Assembly (NCBI RefSeq): GCF_024205705.1
Contig: NZ_CP073115.1
Coordinates: forward strand, 496,001 to 560,000
Origin: Neisseria subflava
GTDB lineage: Bacteria > Pseudomonadota > Gammaproteobacteria > Burkholderiales > Neisseriaceae
Length of the DNA stretch: 64,000 nucleotides
Direction: 5' to 3'
The translations under genes were made by a program, and so were the position numbers. How positions within the stretch are numbered: position 1 is the stretch's first letter; every line of letters starts with the position of its first letter. Positions 43,461 to 51,928 of the stretch are shown one piece after another. Below the pieces are notes generated by a model. It saw nothing but the letters and a program-made list of their open reading frames with translations. It was not told the DNA's origin and searched no databases.

Positions 43461-43747
43461 TTGAACACGGCTTTAAAGGGTTTAATCAATACTTCTGCGT
43501 ATACGCCGGCATCGACGTAAGGGTCTTGTTCAGCCCATTCTTGTGCAGCGTCCAAAGATTCAAATTGAGCCACGATCAGGCTGCCGGAAACGCGTTCCGG
43601 ATTGTCTGGTAGAGGATTGGGGCCGGCAGTCAGCAGACGGCCTTGCGCTTTCAATTCTTCCAAGCGTGCCAAATGAGCAGGGCGGGCTGCCATGCGTGCT
43701 TCGTGGACATCTTCGGCATCAGTGGCCAAAAGCATAAAATATTCCAT
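43457..43747 (-). CDS. yciI: YciI-family protein
   Basis: 96 residues: MEYFMLLATDAEDVHEARMA, RPAHLARLEELKAQGRLLTA with the conserved His, GSLIVAQFESLDAAQEWAEQ and DPYVDAGVY with the Asp. It has a ferredoxin-like fold with weak hydrolase activity reported for some members. It abuts yciB, so the cluster is translationally coupled. Confidence 0.92.
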   Translation of the reverse strand: MEYFMLLATDAEDVHEARMAARPAHLARLEELKAQGRLLTAGPNPLPDNPERVSGSLIVAQFESLDAAQEWAEQDPYVDAGVYAEVLIKPFKAVFK

Positions 43748-44280
43748 TATTGATCCTCCTTAGGCTGGAAACGCATCAGATACATACCCTGTGCGATGGA
43801 AAAAATGATTGTGAAACCCAATGTGCCGAACAGTTTGTAATTGACCCATTGGTCTGGAAAATACGTAAAGACAAAGAGGTTGGCCGCACCCATAAAAATT
43901 AGGAAGCCAATCCATGCATAAGTCAGGCGTGTCCATACAAAATCAGGGAGCTGCATTTCTTTGCCCATGACGGCTTTAAGCCCGTTTTTACCGGCAAGAT
44001 GGCTGAACAGCATGACGATCGCGCCAATCCAAAACAGAACGGTCGGTTTCCACATGATAAAGCGGTTGTCTTTCAGCAGAATCGTTGCACCGCCAAAAAA
44101 AACAATCAAAATCAGGCTGACCCATTGCATGGTGTCCAATTTGCGGTGTTTCCAAAAGGTCAGCGCAGCTTGGGCAATGCCGACGATAACCGCAACAGTC
44201 GTTGCGGCAATCATGTCTTTGGTGATGATGTATGTGATGAAAAATAAGAATACGGCGAATAAGTCGCTCAAAACCTTCAT
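43747..44280 (-). CDS. yciB: Inner membrane septation protein YciB
   Basis: A 177-residue, five-helix membrane protein (IspA/YciB family): MKVLSDLFAVFLFFITYIIT, WVSLILIVFFGGATILLKDN, FIMWKPTVLFWIGAIVMLFS and WTRLTYAWIGFLIFMGAANL. It is linked to envelope integrity and division in other bacteria. First gene of the yciB-yciI-bolA group. Confidence 0.92.
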   Translation of the reverse strand: MKVLSDLFAVFLFFITYIITKDMIAATTVAVIVGIAQAALTFWKHRKLDTMQWVSLILIVFFGGATILLKDNRFIMWKPTVLFWIGAIVMLFSHLAGKNGLKAVMGKEMQLPDFVWTRLTYAWIGFLIFMGAANLFVFTYFPDQWVNYKLFGTLGFTIIFSIAQGMYLMRFQPKEDQ

Positions 44281-44585
44281 ATATTAATGATGAAACTAAT
44301 TGAGTAAATGCTAATCATACAGGGAGATGTGTTTTTTTGCACCTTTCCCTATGAATTTAATACCACATATATTTATATGAAATATTTGTTTTGGGTTGGT
44401 GAAATTTGTAAAAAAGAAACACAAGCATGCAAAAGTAATAGATTTGCTAAGGAATTTTAGGCTGAATAGCCTCTATTGCTTGGCAGGAATGGGTTAAAAA
44501 TATATCATGACGTAATATCTAGTAAATATATGGTTAAATGCGCGCACATTGGTTAGTACCATAATTTCCGAACAGGGGATCAGTT
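44281..44585. other. 305-bp AT-rich divergent intergenic region
   Basis: It holds the divergent promoters of yciB and tspA/fimV. I saw no repeat, DUS pair or RNA gene in it. Confidence 0.4.
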
Positions 44586-46607
44586 TTGAAAAAACATCAC
44601 AATATTAAATTAATTACAGCTTCTATCGCTTTAATGACATCGCTCAGTGCCTCTGCAGGTTTGGGCGGCTTGAATGTTCAATCTCATTTGGGTGAGCCTT
44701 TTACAGGCAGTATCACTGTAACTGGAGAGGAAGCTCAGGCTCTGCTTAATGGCGGTAAGGCCACTATTTCAAATGGCAATTTGCGCGCAGCGGTACGCAA
44801 ATCAGGCGATAAGGCGGTCGTTACCATCCGCTCTTCTAAAGCCATCAAAGATCCTGTTTTGGTTTTCCAAGTAGGTGTCGGTGCGCAATCGCGTGAGTAC
44901 ACCGCTATTATCGATCCGGCTGGATATGATTCTAAAGATGCTGCATCTGTTCGTACCCGTCCGGCTACTGAATCTCAATCCTCCGAACCGACACGCAATG
45001 CCCAACAGCCTGCAACTAAAAACAATAAAGCAGCAGGTAATCAGATAGCTCAAGCGCGTAAGGATGTGCAGCGTAAGGCTGAGAAAAAACAAGTTCAGAC
45101 GGCCTCTGCTAAAAACGACACAGCCTCACGTTCAGGCAGACAGCATTTGGTGCGTACGGGTGAAACCCTGATTGCCATCGCGTCCAGCATCCGTCCGCAG
45201 GGTATGACCTTGGATCAAACCATCCAGGCTTTGGTAAATGCCAATCCGGATGTATTTATCGATAACAATGCCAACCGTATGTTGGCAGGTAAAGTACTGA
45301 ATATTCCAAACCGTAGCGAATTGCAACGCTTGGCTGCTTCTGCTCCTGTTAAAACCAATACAGCGACAGAGAAAGGCAATGAAACCGTCAATGCAACAGA
45401 AGCTAAAACTGAAAAACCTGTTGTTCAGCCTGAGGCTCAAACTGAAGCCCAGGTTAAAGATGATGGCGTAAATACACAGCAACAGGAAGAAGTGAAACAA
45501 GCTTCAGCTGAACAAGCAGAACAAGCAGCATCTGCAGCGGTTAATGAAAATGCAGCATCGACTGTTCCTGCGTCTGATGTTCAAGAAGCTATGGCTTCTG
45601 ATGCTCAAGAGAATGTAGTGGCTTCCGAGCCTGTTGCAACCACTGATTCTGTCGCGGAGCAAACAGAAAGCGAATCAGACGGCAATTTATGGAAATGGTT
45701 ATTGGCAGGCGGTGCAGCCCTTATTGCTGTTTGGTTGTTGTTGAAAGCTGCCGGTAAACGTAAAGACGAGCCGGAAGCAGCACCTGTAAGCCGTAAGGAT
45801 GAAGAGAAGGCTGTACAGAAAAATGTTGCTACTTCAGCTGCCGCGGTTGCTGCAACTAAAGTAACGCCGTCTGAAAAAACTCAAGACGGTCTGTTTATCG
45901 AAGATGATGTGGTTATTAATCAAGTAGAAGAATCTTCCAATATCGATGATGTCAAACTTGATTTGGGTAAGATTGACAATAGTCAGGCAGGTATTCTTTC
46001 AGGTGCAGTAACGCATGATGCAGAGACAGAGCAACGTCGCTATGCTGATTGGGACAATATCGAATCAACAGAAAGCGTGTACGAGCCTGAACCAGAAAAT
46101 CCGTATCAGCCGGTATCTGTTGTTATGCCGGAACGTAAAGAAGAGCAGGCAAATACATTTGCTGAGTTTGATTTGGCGACAGAGAAAAAAGTCTCTGAGT
46201 CAAGAAATGAAGAGCCACTCGAGTTTACGGTAGAAACCCCTGAAGCTTCAGACAGCCATGTGCTGCCATTCGATGTCAAGCAAGATCAAGACTTGCAAAT
46301 TCAGGAAACCAAAGAAGAAGTAGAGAAAGAAGAAGCTGCTTCTGAGTTTGTGATTGAAGAAGGTGCATTGGAGTGGGGAGCTGAAGATGTTTCAGTGGCC
46401 GCTGATAAAAGCAATAGTGAAAGAGGCTTTGTTTCAGAATCAGTCGGCATGACTGCACCGTTTGAAGCCAAATATGATTTGGCTAAGATGTACATCGAAA
46501 TCGGTGATCCTGAAGCAGCTCGAGAAACATTGCAAGGGCTGATTGAAGAGGCTGAAGGCGATATTCTGCATAAAGCCCAAAAACTGATGAAAGAACTTGG
46601 CGCATAA
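44586..46607 (+). CDS. tspA: FimV/TspA-family pilus-associated inner membrane protein
   Basis: A 673-residue homologue of meningococcal TspA and Pseudomonas FimV, which bind peptidoglycan and support type IV pilus function. It has a signal peptide (cleaved at ASAGLG), an N-terminal FimV domain (GGLNVQSHLGEPFTGSITV), and a LysM domain at about residues 180-240 (HLVRTGETLIAIASSIRPQG, LAGKVLNIP). A long acidic low-complexity region surrounds one helix (LWKWLLAGGAALIAVWLLLK), and a C-terminal TPR-like FimV motif ends it (KYDLAKMYIEIGDPEAARET). The start is TTG after AGGGGA. Confidence 0.88.
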   Translation: MKKHHNIKLITASIALMTSLSASAGLGGLNVQSHLGEPFTGSITVTGEEAQALLNGGKATISNGNLRAAVRKSGDKAVVTIRSSKAIKDPVLVFQVGVGAQSREYTAIIDPAGYDSKDAASVRTRPATESQSSEPTRNAQQPATKNNKAAGNQIAQARKDVQRKAEKKQVQTASAKNDTASRSGRQHLVRTGETLIAIASSIRPQGMTLDQTIQALVNANPDVFIDNNANRMLAGKVLNIPNRSELQRLAASAPVKTNTATEKGNETVNATEAKTEKPVVQPEAQTEAQVKDDGVNTQQQEEVKQASAEQAEQAASAAVNENAASTVPASDVQEAMASDAQENVVASEPVATTDSVAEQTESESDGNLWKWLLAGGAALIAVWLLLKAAGKRKDEPEAAPVSRKDEEKAVQKNVATSAAAVAATKVTPSEKTQDGLFIEDDVVINQVEESSNIDDVKLDLGKIDNSQAGILSGAVTHDAETEQRRYADWDNIESTESVYEPEPENPYQPVSVVMPERKEEQANTFAEFDLATEKKVSESRNEEPLEFTVETPEASDSHVLPFDVKQDQDLQIQETKEEVEKEEAASEFVIEEGALEWGAEDVSVAADKSNSERGFVSESVGMTAPFEAKYDLAKMYIEIGDPEAARETLQGLIEEAEGDILHKAQKLMKELGA

Positions 46608-46622
46608 GTGCCAGTCAAATGA

Positions 46623-46651
46623 AGATGCCGTTTCAGACGGCATCTTTTTTA
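46623..46651 (+). terminator. Terminator of tspA containing an AT-type DUS
   Basis: AGATGCCG and CGGCATCT pair around TTTCAGA and are followed by TTTTTT. The right arm contains TTCAGACGGCAT, the reverse complement of ATGCCGTCTGAA. Confidence 0.8.
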
Positions 46652-46834
46652 TGGTAAATTAAAAAGCAAGATTTTGGCTGAGTCTATTGTCAGTTGGGTA
46701 AGATTTCAGCTTTATATGATGGTTGAAGATGAAGGCCGTCTGAAATACATAATGGAGGCGTGTGTTGATCACGCCTTTTTAATATTTGTTACTTGAGTGT
46801 AGGCAACAATATCAATTTACAAGAAGTATAAGAA

Positions 46835-47680
46835 ATGACTGAACAAGTAAATACAACAGGGCATCTCGTGCAGCGTTGGGCTTTGACCCTTTCTTATGAC
46901 GGTAGCCGTTTTTATGGTTGGCAAAAACAGGCGGGAGATTTGCCGACTGTTCAGACGGCCTTAGAGCGGGCGTTGTCTTCAATAGCAGGGGAGCAAATTA
47001 ATACTGTTGTTGCGGGAAGGACGGATACGGGTGTGCATGCAACTGCCCAGGTGGTGCATTTTGATACATCAGTAAGTCGTCCGGAGCAAGCATGGGTGCG
47101 AGGTGTCAATGCACATTTGCCTGATGGTGTTGCTGTATTGGTTGCGCAAAAAGTTGCACCTCATTTCCATGCTCGATTTGATGCTTATGGCCGCCATTAT
47201 CGTTATTTATTGGAATCCTCACCGGTTCGTTCTCCATTATTGGTTGGCAGGGTAGGGTGGACGCATTTGAAATTAGATTTAAATCTGATGAAGCAGGCTG
47301 CTGCCTTATTGGAGGGTGAACATGACTTTTCCAGTTTTCGAGCGGCTGAATGTCAGGCGAAGTCTCCTATAAAGACACTATATAGTACAAAGATTAGTGG
47401 AACTTCTCGCTATCTGTGCCTTGATTTGCATGGAAATGCATTCTTACATCATATGGTGCGCAATATTATGGGGGCATTGGTGTATGTGGGTAGTGGCAGA
47501 ATCAGTGTGGATGAGTTTGAGTCGGTCTTTCATGCAAAAAGTAGATTGAAGGCTCCGCCAACGTTTATGTCAGATGGCCTGTATCTAACAGGTGTTGACT
47601 ATCCTGATGAGTTTGGAGTGACGCAGCTATCTTTGCCCGAGTGGATGAGCGTTCTGGGTAATGGTTTTCAGACGGCCTAA
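46835..47680 (+). CDS. truA: tRNA pseudouridine synthase A
   Basis: A 281-residue enzyme modifying U38-40 of the anticodon arm. RWALTLSYDGSRFYGWQKQA, then VVAGRTDTGVHATAQVVHFD with the catalytic Asp (about residue 67), FHARFDAYGRHYRYLL, and GNAFLHHMVRNIMGALVYVG. The N-terminal MTEQVNTTGHLVQ extension is short. The last codons lie in a DUS (GFQTA). Confidence 0.95.
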   Translation: MTEQVNTTGHLVQRWALTLSYDGSRFYGWQKQAGDLPTVQTALERALSSIAGEQINTVVAGRTDTGVHATAQVVHFDTSVSRPEQAWVRGVNAHLPDGVAVLVAQKVAPHFHARFDAYGRHYRYLLESSPVRSPLLVGRVGWTHLKLDLNLMKQAAALLEGEHDFSSFRAAECQAKSPIKTLYSTKISGTSRYLCLDLHGNAFLHHMVRNIMGALVYVGSGRISVDEFESVFHAKSRLKAPPTFMSDGLYLTGVDYPDEFGVTQLSLPEWMSVLGNGFQTA

Positions 47681-47866
47681 CTGCGGATTGTTGGTATAAA
47701 AGCAACAAAATAGCGTGATTAATGTGTAAATTGATAAAGTGTTGTAAAAATGCAAATATGGTTTTAGAAGGAATTTATCATTGATTTTAAATAATAAATT
47801 TCCATTATTTGGGTTGTGCCTACCTTTATTTGGTTTCCGAGGTGGTGGGGGAGGATTGAATAAAGT

Positions 47867-47895
47867 TTGTTTTTTTAGAGAGGAACAATTATAGT
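47867..47895 (+). promoter_or_regulatory. porB promoter
   Basis: TTGTTT (47867-47872), 17-base spacer, TATAGT (47890-47895). Predicted start near 47902 gives a 5' leader of about 90 bases. Confidence 0.6.
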
Positions 47896-47907
47896 GACAG
47901 TCATGGA

Positions 47908-47959
47908 ATCGCTGATTCCAGCGATAAAGTAAGCCTAAGCGGATTGTTCGGTCTGCTTA
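47908..47959 (+). promoter_or_regulatory. Two consecutive hairpins in the porB leader
   Basis: ATCGCTG-ATTC-CAGCGAT (47908-47925) and TAAGCGGA / TCTGCTTA (47936-47943 with 47952-47959, one G-T pair) form near the 5' end of the mRNA. Leader hairpins of this kind stabilise abundant outer-membrane protein messages; a target site for an sRNA is also possible. Confidence 0.5.
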
Positions 47960-47993
47960 AGTTATTTCTTCACAATAGAAAAGGAATACAGCA

Positions 47994-49055
47994 ATGAAAA
48001 AATCTCTGATTGCTCTGACTTTGGCAGCTCTGCCTGTTGCAGCTATGGCTGATGTGACTCTGTACGGTCAAATCAAAGCTGGCGTAGAAATTTCTAAAGT
48101 AAAAGAGGGTAAGACTTCTTCTAAAACTGCTACTGAGATTGCTGACTACGGCTCTCGCATCGGTTTCAAAGGCCACGAACACTTGGGTAGCAACCTGAAT
48201 GCTATTTGGCAAGTTGAACAAAACACTTCTATCGCCGGTGGTGACTCTGGTTTTGCTAACCGTGAATCTTTCATCGGTTTGGAAGGTGGTTTCGGTAAAG
48301 TTCGTGCCGGTAACCTGAACACTGCTCTGAAAGACAGCAGCGATAGCTTCGACCCTTGGGAATCTAGTGATGCTAACGCAGACGCTCTGCAATTGGGTAA
48401 AATCAAACGTGTAGATTCTCGTAAAGTATCTGTACGTTACGATACTCCTGTATTGGGTGGTTTCAGCGCAAGCGTACAATACCAACCTCGTGACAATGCT
48501 AACCCTGGCGACAAATACACTCACACTGTGAAAAGCCGTGAGTCTTACGACTTGGGTCTGAACTACGAAAACTCTGGCTTCTTCGGTCGCTACGCTGGTT
48601 CTTATGCTAAACGTGCTGACTTGACTTCTGGTTACCTGGATGCGTTCAACAGCAACACTACTTTGACTGCTGGTACTTATAAAGATCACCAAGCTCACCG
48701 TCTGACTGCTGGTTACGATGCTAACAACCTGATGGTTGCTGTTGTAGGTCAATACGAAGGCTTCAAAGCTGACGTAGCTGGTGCTAAGAAAAACGAACGT
48801 ACTGAAGTTGGTGCAACTGCTGCTTACCGCTTCGGTAATGTAACTCCTCGTGTTTCTTACGCTCACGGCTTTAAAGCTAAAGAAGAAGGCGTGAAACAAG
48901 AGAACAGCGCTTACAACCAAGTTATCGTTGGTGCTGACTACGACTTCTCTAAACGCACTTCTGCCCTGTTGTCTGCCGGCTGGTTGAAAGAAGGCAAAGG
49001 CGATACTAAATACGAGAAAACTGCTGGTACTGTTGGCCTGCGTCACAAATTCTAA
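47994..49055 (+). CDS. porB: Major outer membrane porin (PorB-like)
   Basis: 353 residues. The signal peptide MKKSLIALTLAALPVAAMA is followed by DVTLYGQIKAGVEIS, the Neisseria porin start. A 16-strand trimeric beta barrel is predicted (GSRIGFKGHEHLGSNLNAIW, FIGLEGGFGKVRAGNLNTAL, SVRYDTPVLGGFSASVQYQP) ending TAGTVGLRHKF with terminal Phe, the BAM recognition residue. Codon use is strongly biased, as for very highly expressed genes. It has its own promoter, structured leader and terminator. Confidence 0.95.
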   Translation: MKKSLIALTLAALPVAAMADVTLYGQIKAGVEISKVKEGKTSSKTATEIADYGSRIGFKGHEHLGSNLNAIWQVEQNTSIAGGDSGFANRESFIGLEGGFGKVRAGNLNTALKDSSDSFDPWESSDANADALQLGKIKRVDSRKVSVRYDTPVLGGFSASVQYQPRDNANPGDKYTHTVKSRESYDLGLNYENSGFFGRYAGSYAKRADLTSGYLDAFNSNTTLTAGTYKDHQAHRLTAGYDANNLMVAVVGQYEGFKADVAGAKKNERTEVGATAAYRFGNVTPRVSYAHGFKAKEEGVKQENSAYNQVIVGADYDFSKRTSALLSAGWLKEGKGDTKYEKTAGTVGLRHKF

Positions 49056-49075
49056 TCTGACTTAAGATTAGCCTG

Positions 49076-49106
49076 AAAAAGAGCCTGTTTTATACAGGCT
49101 CTTTTT
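49076..49106 (+). terminator. Rho-independent terminator of porB
   Basis: AAAAAGAGCCTG and CAGGCTCTTTTT with a seven-base loop. Confidence 0.9.
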
Positions 49107-49393
49107 GTTTTTGTAAGAAATATATTTTGTCATTGCAAGGGCAGGTTAAAGTATTTTCGATATTCGTTTTCAGACGGCCTATGGAAATTTAAGTCAGGTT
49201 ATATTCTATTTAATATATGCTAAATAAAATTTTAGAAATTATTTTTAGTATTATTATAAATAAGTTAATAATATATAGCTGGTTATTGGATTAAGTTGAT
49301 TTTCCTATGTTTCATGCCTGCTAATAAAAGGTTCATCTAATGTAGTTCTAAAGTATTATTAGTATGTAGAATTTGGTTTTAAGATTTGTAAAT

Positions 49394-49407
49394 TTGATTT
49401 TAATCAA
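49394..49407. promoter_or_regulatory. FNR box of the nos operon
   Basis: TTGATTTTAATCAA is a perfect TTGAT-N4-ATCAA palindrome. A -10 hexamer TATAAT lies at 49430-49435, so the box is centred about 41.5 bp before the predicted start near 49442, the class II activation position. Confidence 0.85.
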
Positions 49408-49429
49408 ATTATTGCTGATAGATGATTCA

Positions 49430-49435
49430 TATAAT
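49430..49435 (+). promoter_or_regulatory. -10 element of the nosR promoter
   Basis: Consensus TATAAT without a good -35; the FNR box takes the -35 place, as expected for an activator-dependent promoter. Confidence 0.7.
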
Positions 49436-49471
49436 ATAAGTGTTTAGAGTATCGATATATCGGGAATAGCC

Positions 49472-51820
49472 ATGTCCTGTCTTGAAATGAAGTGCTTAAG
49501 TGGCATTTGGAAACGAATCCTTGTGCTGTTTGCTGTATTTTCTATGATGATAGTAAGCCTGCCTGCTTACGCGGAGCGCTTGCCTGATTTCTTGGCAAAA
49601 ATTCAGCCTTCTGAAATTTTTCCTGGTGCTGATCGCTACGGCAAACCGGAAGGTAAGCCTTTGGTTGCTCGTGTATATAAAGGCGAAGAGCAACTTGGCT
49701 TGGTTTATATCACGACTGATGTGGTCAATACGCGCGGTTATTCGAGTAAGCCGATTGATACGATGGTTGCATTGGCCAATGATGGCACTATTGCGGGAGC
49801 AAAATTGGTTGAACATCATGAACCAATTATGCTGATTGGTATTCCGCAATCCCGTGTCGATAAATTCATTGACAAATATATTGGCTTAAATTTTATTAAA
49901 AATCCCCCACAGCCTGGCGTGGCTCCTGCTGATATCATCAGTGGTGCGACTGTAACGTTAATGGTGATTAACGACAGTATTCAGCGTTCTGTCAAGTCGG
50001 TCATTCATCAATATCATTTGGGTACTGATAAAGCGACTCAAGCCGGTGCTGCTGCCGCTTCTGGTGAGCAAGCTGAGAATGCGCCTGCGGTTCAAACCCG
50101 TCCACGTCGTGCTGTGAATCCTGATAAACAAGATATTCAGTCTTGGAATGCACTGTTAGAACAAAAAGCTGTTGGTCATCTGCATATTTCTGTTGACGAT
50201 ATCAACAAATTGTTTGAAAAAGGCGGTAAAGCCGGTGTTGCAGATCATGCAGAGCAGGGGGATGGTAACGATACATTCGTTGATTTATATGTTGCTTTGG
50301 TCAGCCAACCTTCTATCGGTAAAAGTCTTTTAGGTGAAGCCGGTTGGAATAATCTGCAAAAACGTTTGCAACCAGGTCAACAGGCTATTATGGTTGCCGG
50401 GGAAGGTCGATACTCTTGGAAAGGCTCAGGCTATGTGCGTGGCGGTATCTTCGACCGTATCGAAATGATTCAGGGCGATACCAGCTTCCGTTTTACCGAT
50501 GCACAACATGAGCGCGTGGTTGCTTTGGCAGCGGAAGGTTCGCCTGCATTCAAAGAGGTTTCTTGGTTTACCATTCCTGAAGGTGTGGAATTTGATGCTG
50601 CCGAGCCATGGCGTTTACAACTGATGATTCAACGTGTGTTGAGCGTTAACGATAAAGCTTTCGTGAATGCAGATTTGGATTATGAATTGCCAAAAGGCTA
50701 CTATGTCGATGATCCAAAAGCTCCACCTGTTGAAATCAGCGCGCCGGTTGAGCAAGTTGCGGCTGCAGCTTCAGCTCCTGAAAGTACGGGTATTGCTGAA
50801 GATGCGACTGCCAGTGATGATGGTGTTTCCAACCAACTTTGGAAACAGGTTTGGAAAGCCAAACAAGGTCAAATCGTGGTTGTCGGTATTGCTTTGACAA
50901 TTCTTCTGTTGGTATTCCTATTCCAAGATTGGATTGTCCGTTACGAAAAATGGTATGACCGATTCCGTCTCTGTTTCCTGACCTTTACGCTGTTTTATAT
51001 CGGCTGGTATGCTCAGGCACAATTATCGGTAGTGAATACTTTGACGTTGTTCTCAGCTGTTTTGACTGAGTTCCACTGGGAATTCTTCCTGATGGATCCG
51101 CTGGTATTCATTCTGTGGCTCTTTACAGCGGCGACCATGCTGTTGTGGAACCGCGGTACATTCTGTGGATGGCTGTGTCCTTTCGGTGCATTGCAGGAGT
51201 TAACCAACCGTATCGCTAAAAAATTGGGTCTGAAACAAATTACAGTGCCACACTTGTTGCATACCCGTCTGAGTGCGATTAAATATGTAATTTTCTTCGC
51301 TTTGCTGGCAATTTCCCTGTACGATTTGGGTACGGCTGAAAAATTTGCTGAAATTGAGCCTTTCAAAACTGCAATTATTTTGAAATTCATGCGCGAATGG
51401 TGGTTTGTATTATTTGCTGCAGCTTTGTTGATTGCCGGTTTGTTTATCGAACGTTTCTTCTGTCGTTATCTGTGTCCTTTGGGTGCAGGTATTGCATTGC
51501 CGGGCCGCTTCCGTGTGTTTGATTGGCTGCGCCGTTATAAAATGTGCGGTAACCCATGCCAGATTTGTACACACGAATGCCCAGTACAGGCAATCGCACC
51601 TGAAGGCGACATTCATCCGAACGAATGTATCCAATGTCTGCATTGTCAGGTAATGTATCATCACGATACGCGTTGTCCTCAAGTAGTGGCAACGAATAAG
51701 AAAAAACAAAAACAAGCGGCGGCAAAAGCTGAACAGCATGATGCGGCAGCGACGCAAAATGCCCAAGAACAAGTCGTCCAGTTTGTTAAAAAAGAATCGG
51801 CAATCAGTGTCGACAAGTAG
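49472..51820 (+). CDS. nosR: NosR, membrane flavoprotein / Fe-S protein of N2O respiration
   Basis: A 782-residue protein required for nosZ function and electron supply. A signal-like N-terminus is followed by a periplasmic FMN-binding domain with the SGAT flavin-attachment motif (APADIISGATVTLMVI), then five or six membrane helices. Two CxxxCP motifs (CGWLCPFGAL and CRYLCPLGAG) come next, and a cytoplasmic tail with two 4Fe-4S clusters (CGNPCQICTHECP and CIQCLHC...CP). It is the first gene of the cluster, directly under FNR control. Confidence 0.94.
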   Translation: MSCLEMKCLSGIWKRILVLFAVFSMMIVSLPAYAERLPDFLAKIQPSEIFPGADRYGKPEGKPLVARVYKGEEQLGLVYITTDVVNTRGYSSKPIDTMVALANDGTIAGAKLVEHHEPIMLIGIPQSRVDKFIDKYIGLNFIKNPPQPGVAPADIISGATVTLMVINDSIQRSVKSVIHQYHLGTDKATQAGAAAASGEQAENAPAVQTRPRRAVNPDKQDIQSWNALLEQKAVGHLHISVDDINKLFEKGGKAGVADHAEQGDGNDTFVDLYVALVSQPSIGKSLLGEAGWNNLQKRLQPGQQAIMVAGEGRYSWKGSGYVRGGIFDRIEMIQGDTSFRFTDAQHERVVALAAEGSPAFKEVSWFTIPEGVEFDAAEPWRLQLMIQRVLSVNDKAFVNADLDYELPKGYYVDDPKAPPVEISAPVEQVAAAASAPESTGIAEDATASDDGVSNQLWKQVWKAKQGQIVVVGIALTILLLVFLFQDWIVRYEKWYDRFRLCFLTFTLFYIGWYAQAQLSVVNTLTLFSAVLTEFHWEFFLMDPLVFILWLFTAATMLLWNRGTFCGWLCPFGALQELTNRIAKKLGLKQITVPHLLHTRLSAIKYVIFFALLAISLYDLGTAEKFAEIEPFKTAIILKFMREWWFVLFAAALLIAGLFIERFFCRYLCPLGAGIALPGRFRVFDWLRRYKMCGNPCQICTHECPVQAIAPEGDIHPNECIQCLHCQVMYHHDTRCPQVVATNKKKQKQAAAKAEQHDAAATQNAQEQVVQFVKKESAISVDK

Positions 51821-51928
51821 TAATTTTAAATAAATAAAGAGGGCTGTATCGGCAGCCTGACTTAGAAAGTTTTTCATCGGCAGGCCGTCTGAAAAATCGG
51901 CCGCCGGATTTTATCCAAGGAGTGTCGT

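Larger units (their letters stand above)
47681..47993. other. 313-bp porB upstream region
   Basis: AT-rich, with a G-rich run (GGTGGTGGGGGAGG, about 47841-47854) upstream of the promoter and a structured leader downstream of it. No ORF. Confidence 0.5.
49056..49471. other. 416-bp region between porB and nosR
   Basis: Holds the porB terminator, one DUS (about 49170-49181), a very AT-rich stretch and the nosR promoter with FNR box. No ORF or RNA gene recognised. Confidence 0.55.

Noticed and set aside
12157..47943. The 12-mer AGCCTAAGCGGA occurs both in the loop of the post-zot hairpin (12157-12168) and in the porB leader hairpin (47932-47943).
   Set aside because: Within 64 kb many 12-mers are shared by chance, and the surrounding sequence differs, so no link is claimed.
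47970..49046. A long minus-strand ORF opposite porB (358 codons).
   Set aside because: It is produced by the strong codon bias of porB; its Ser/Thr/Val/Phe-rich sequence is an antisense artefact.
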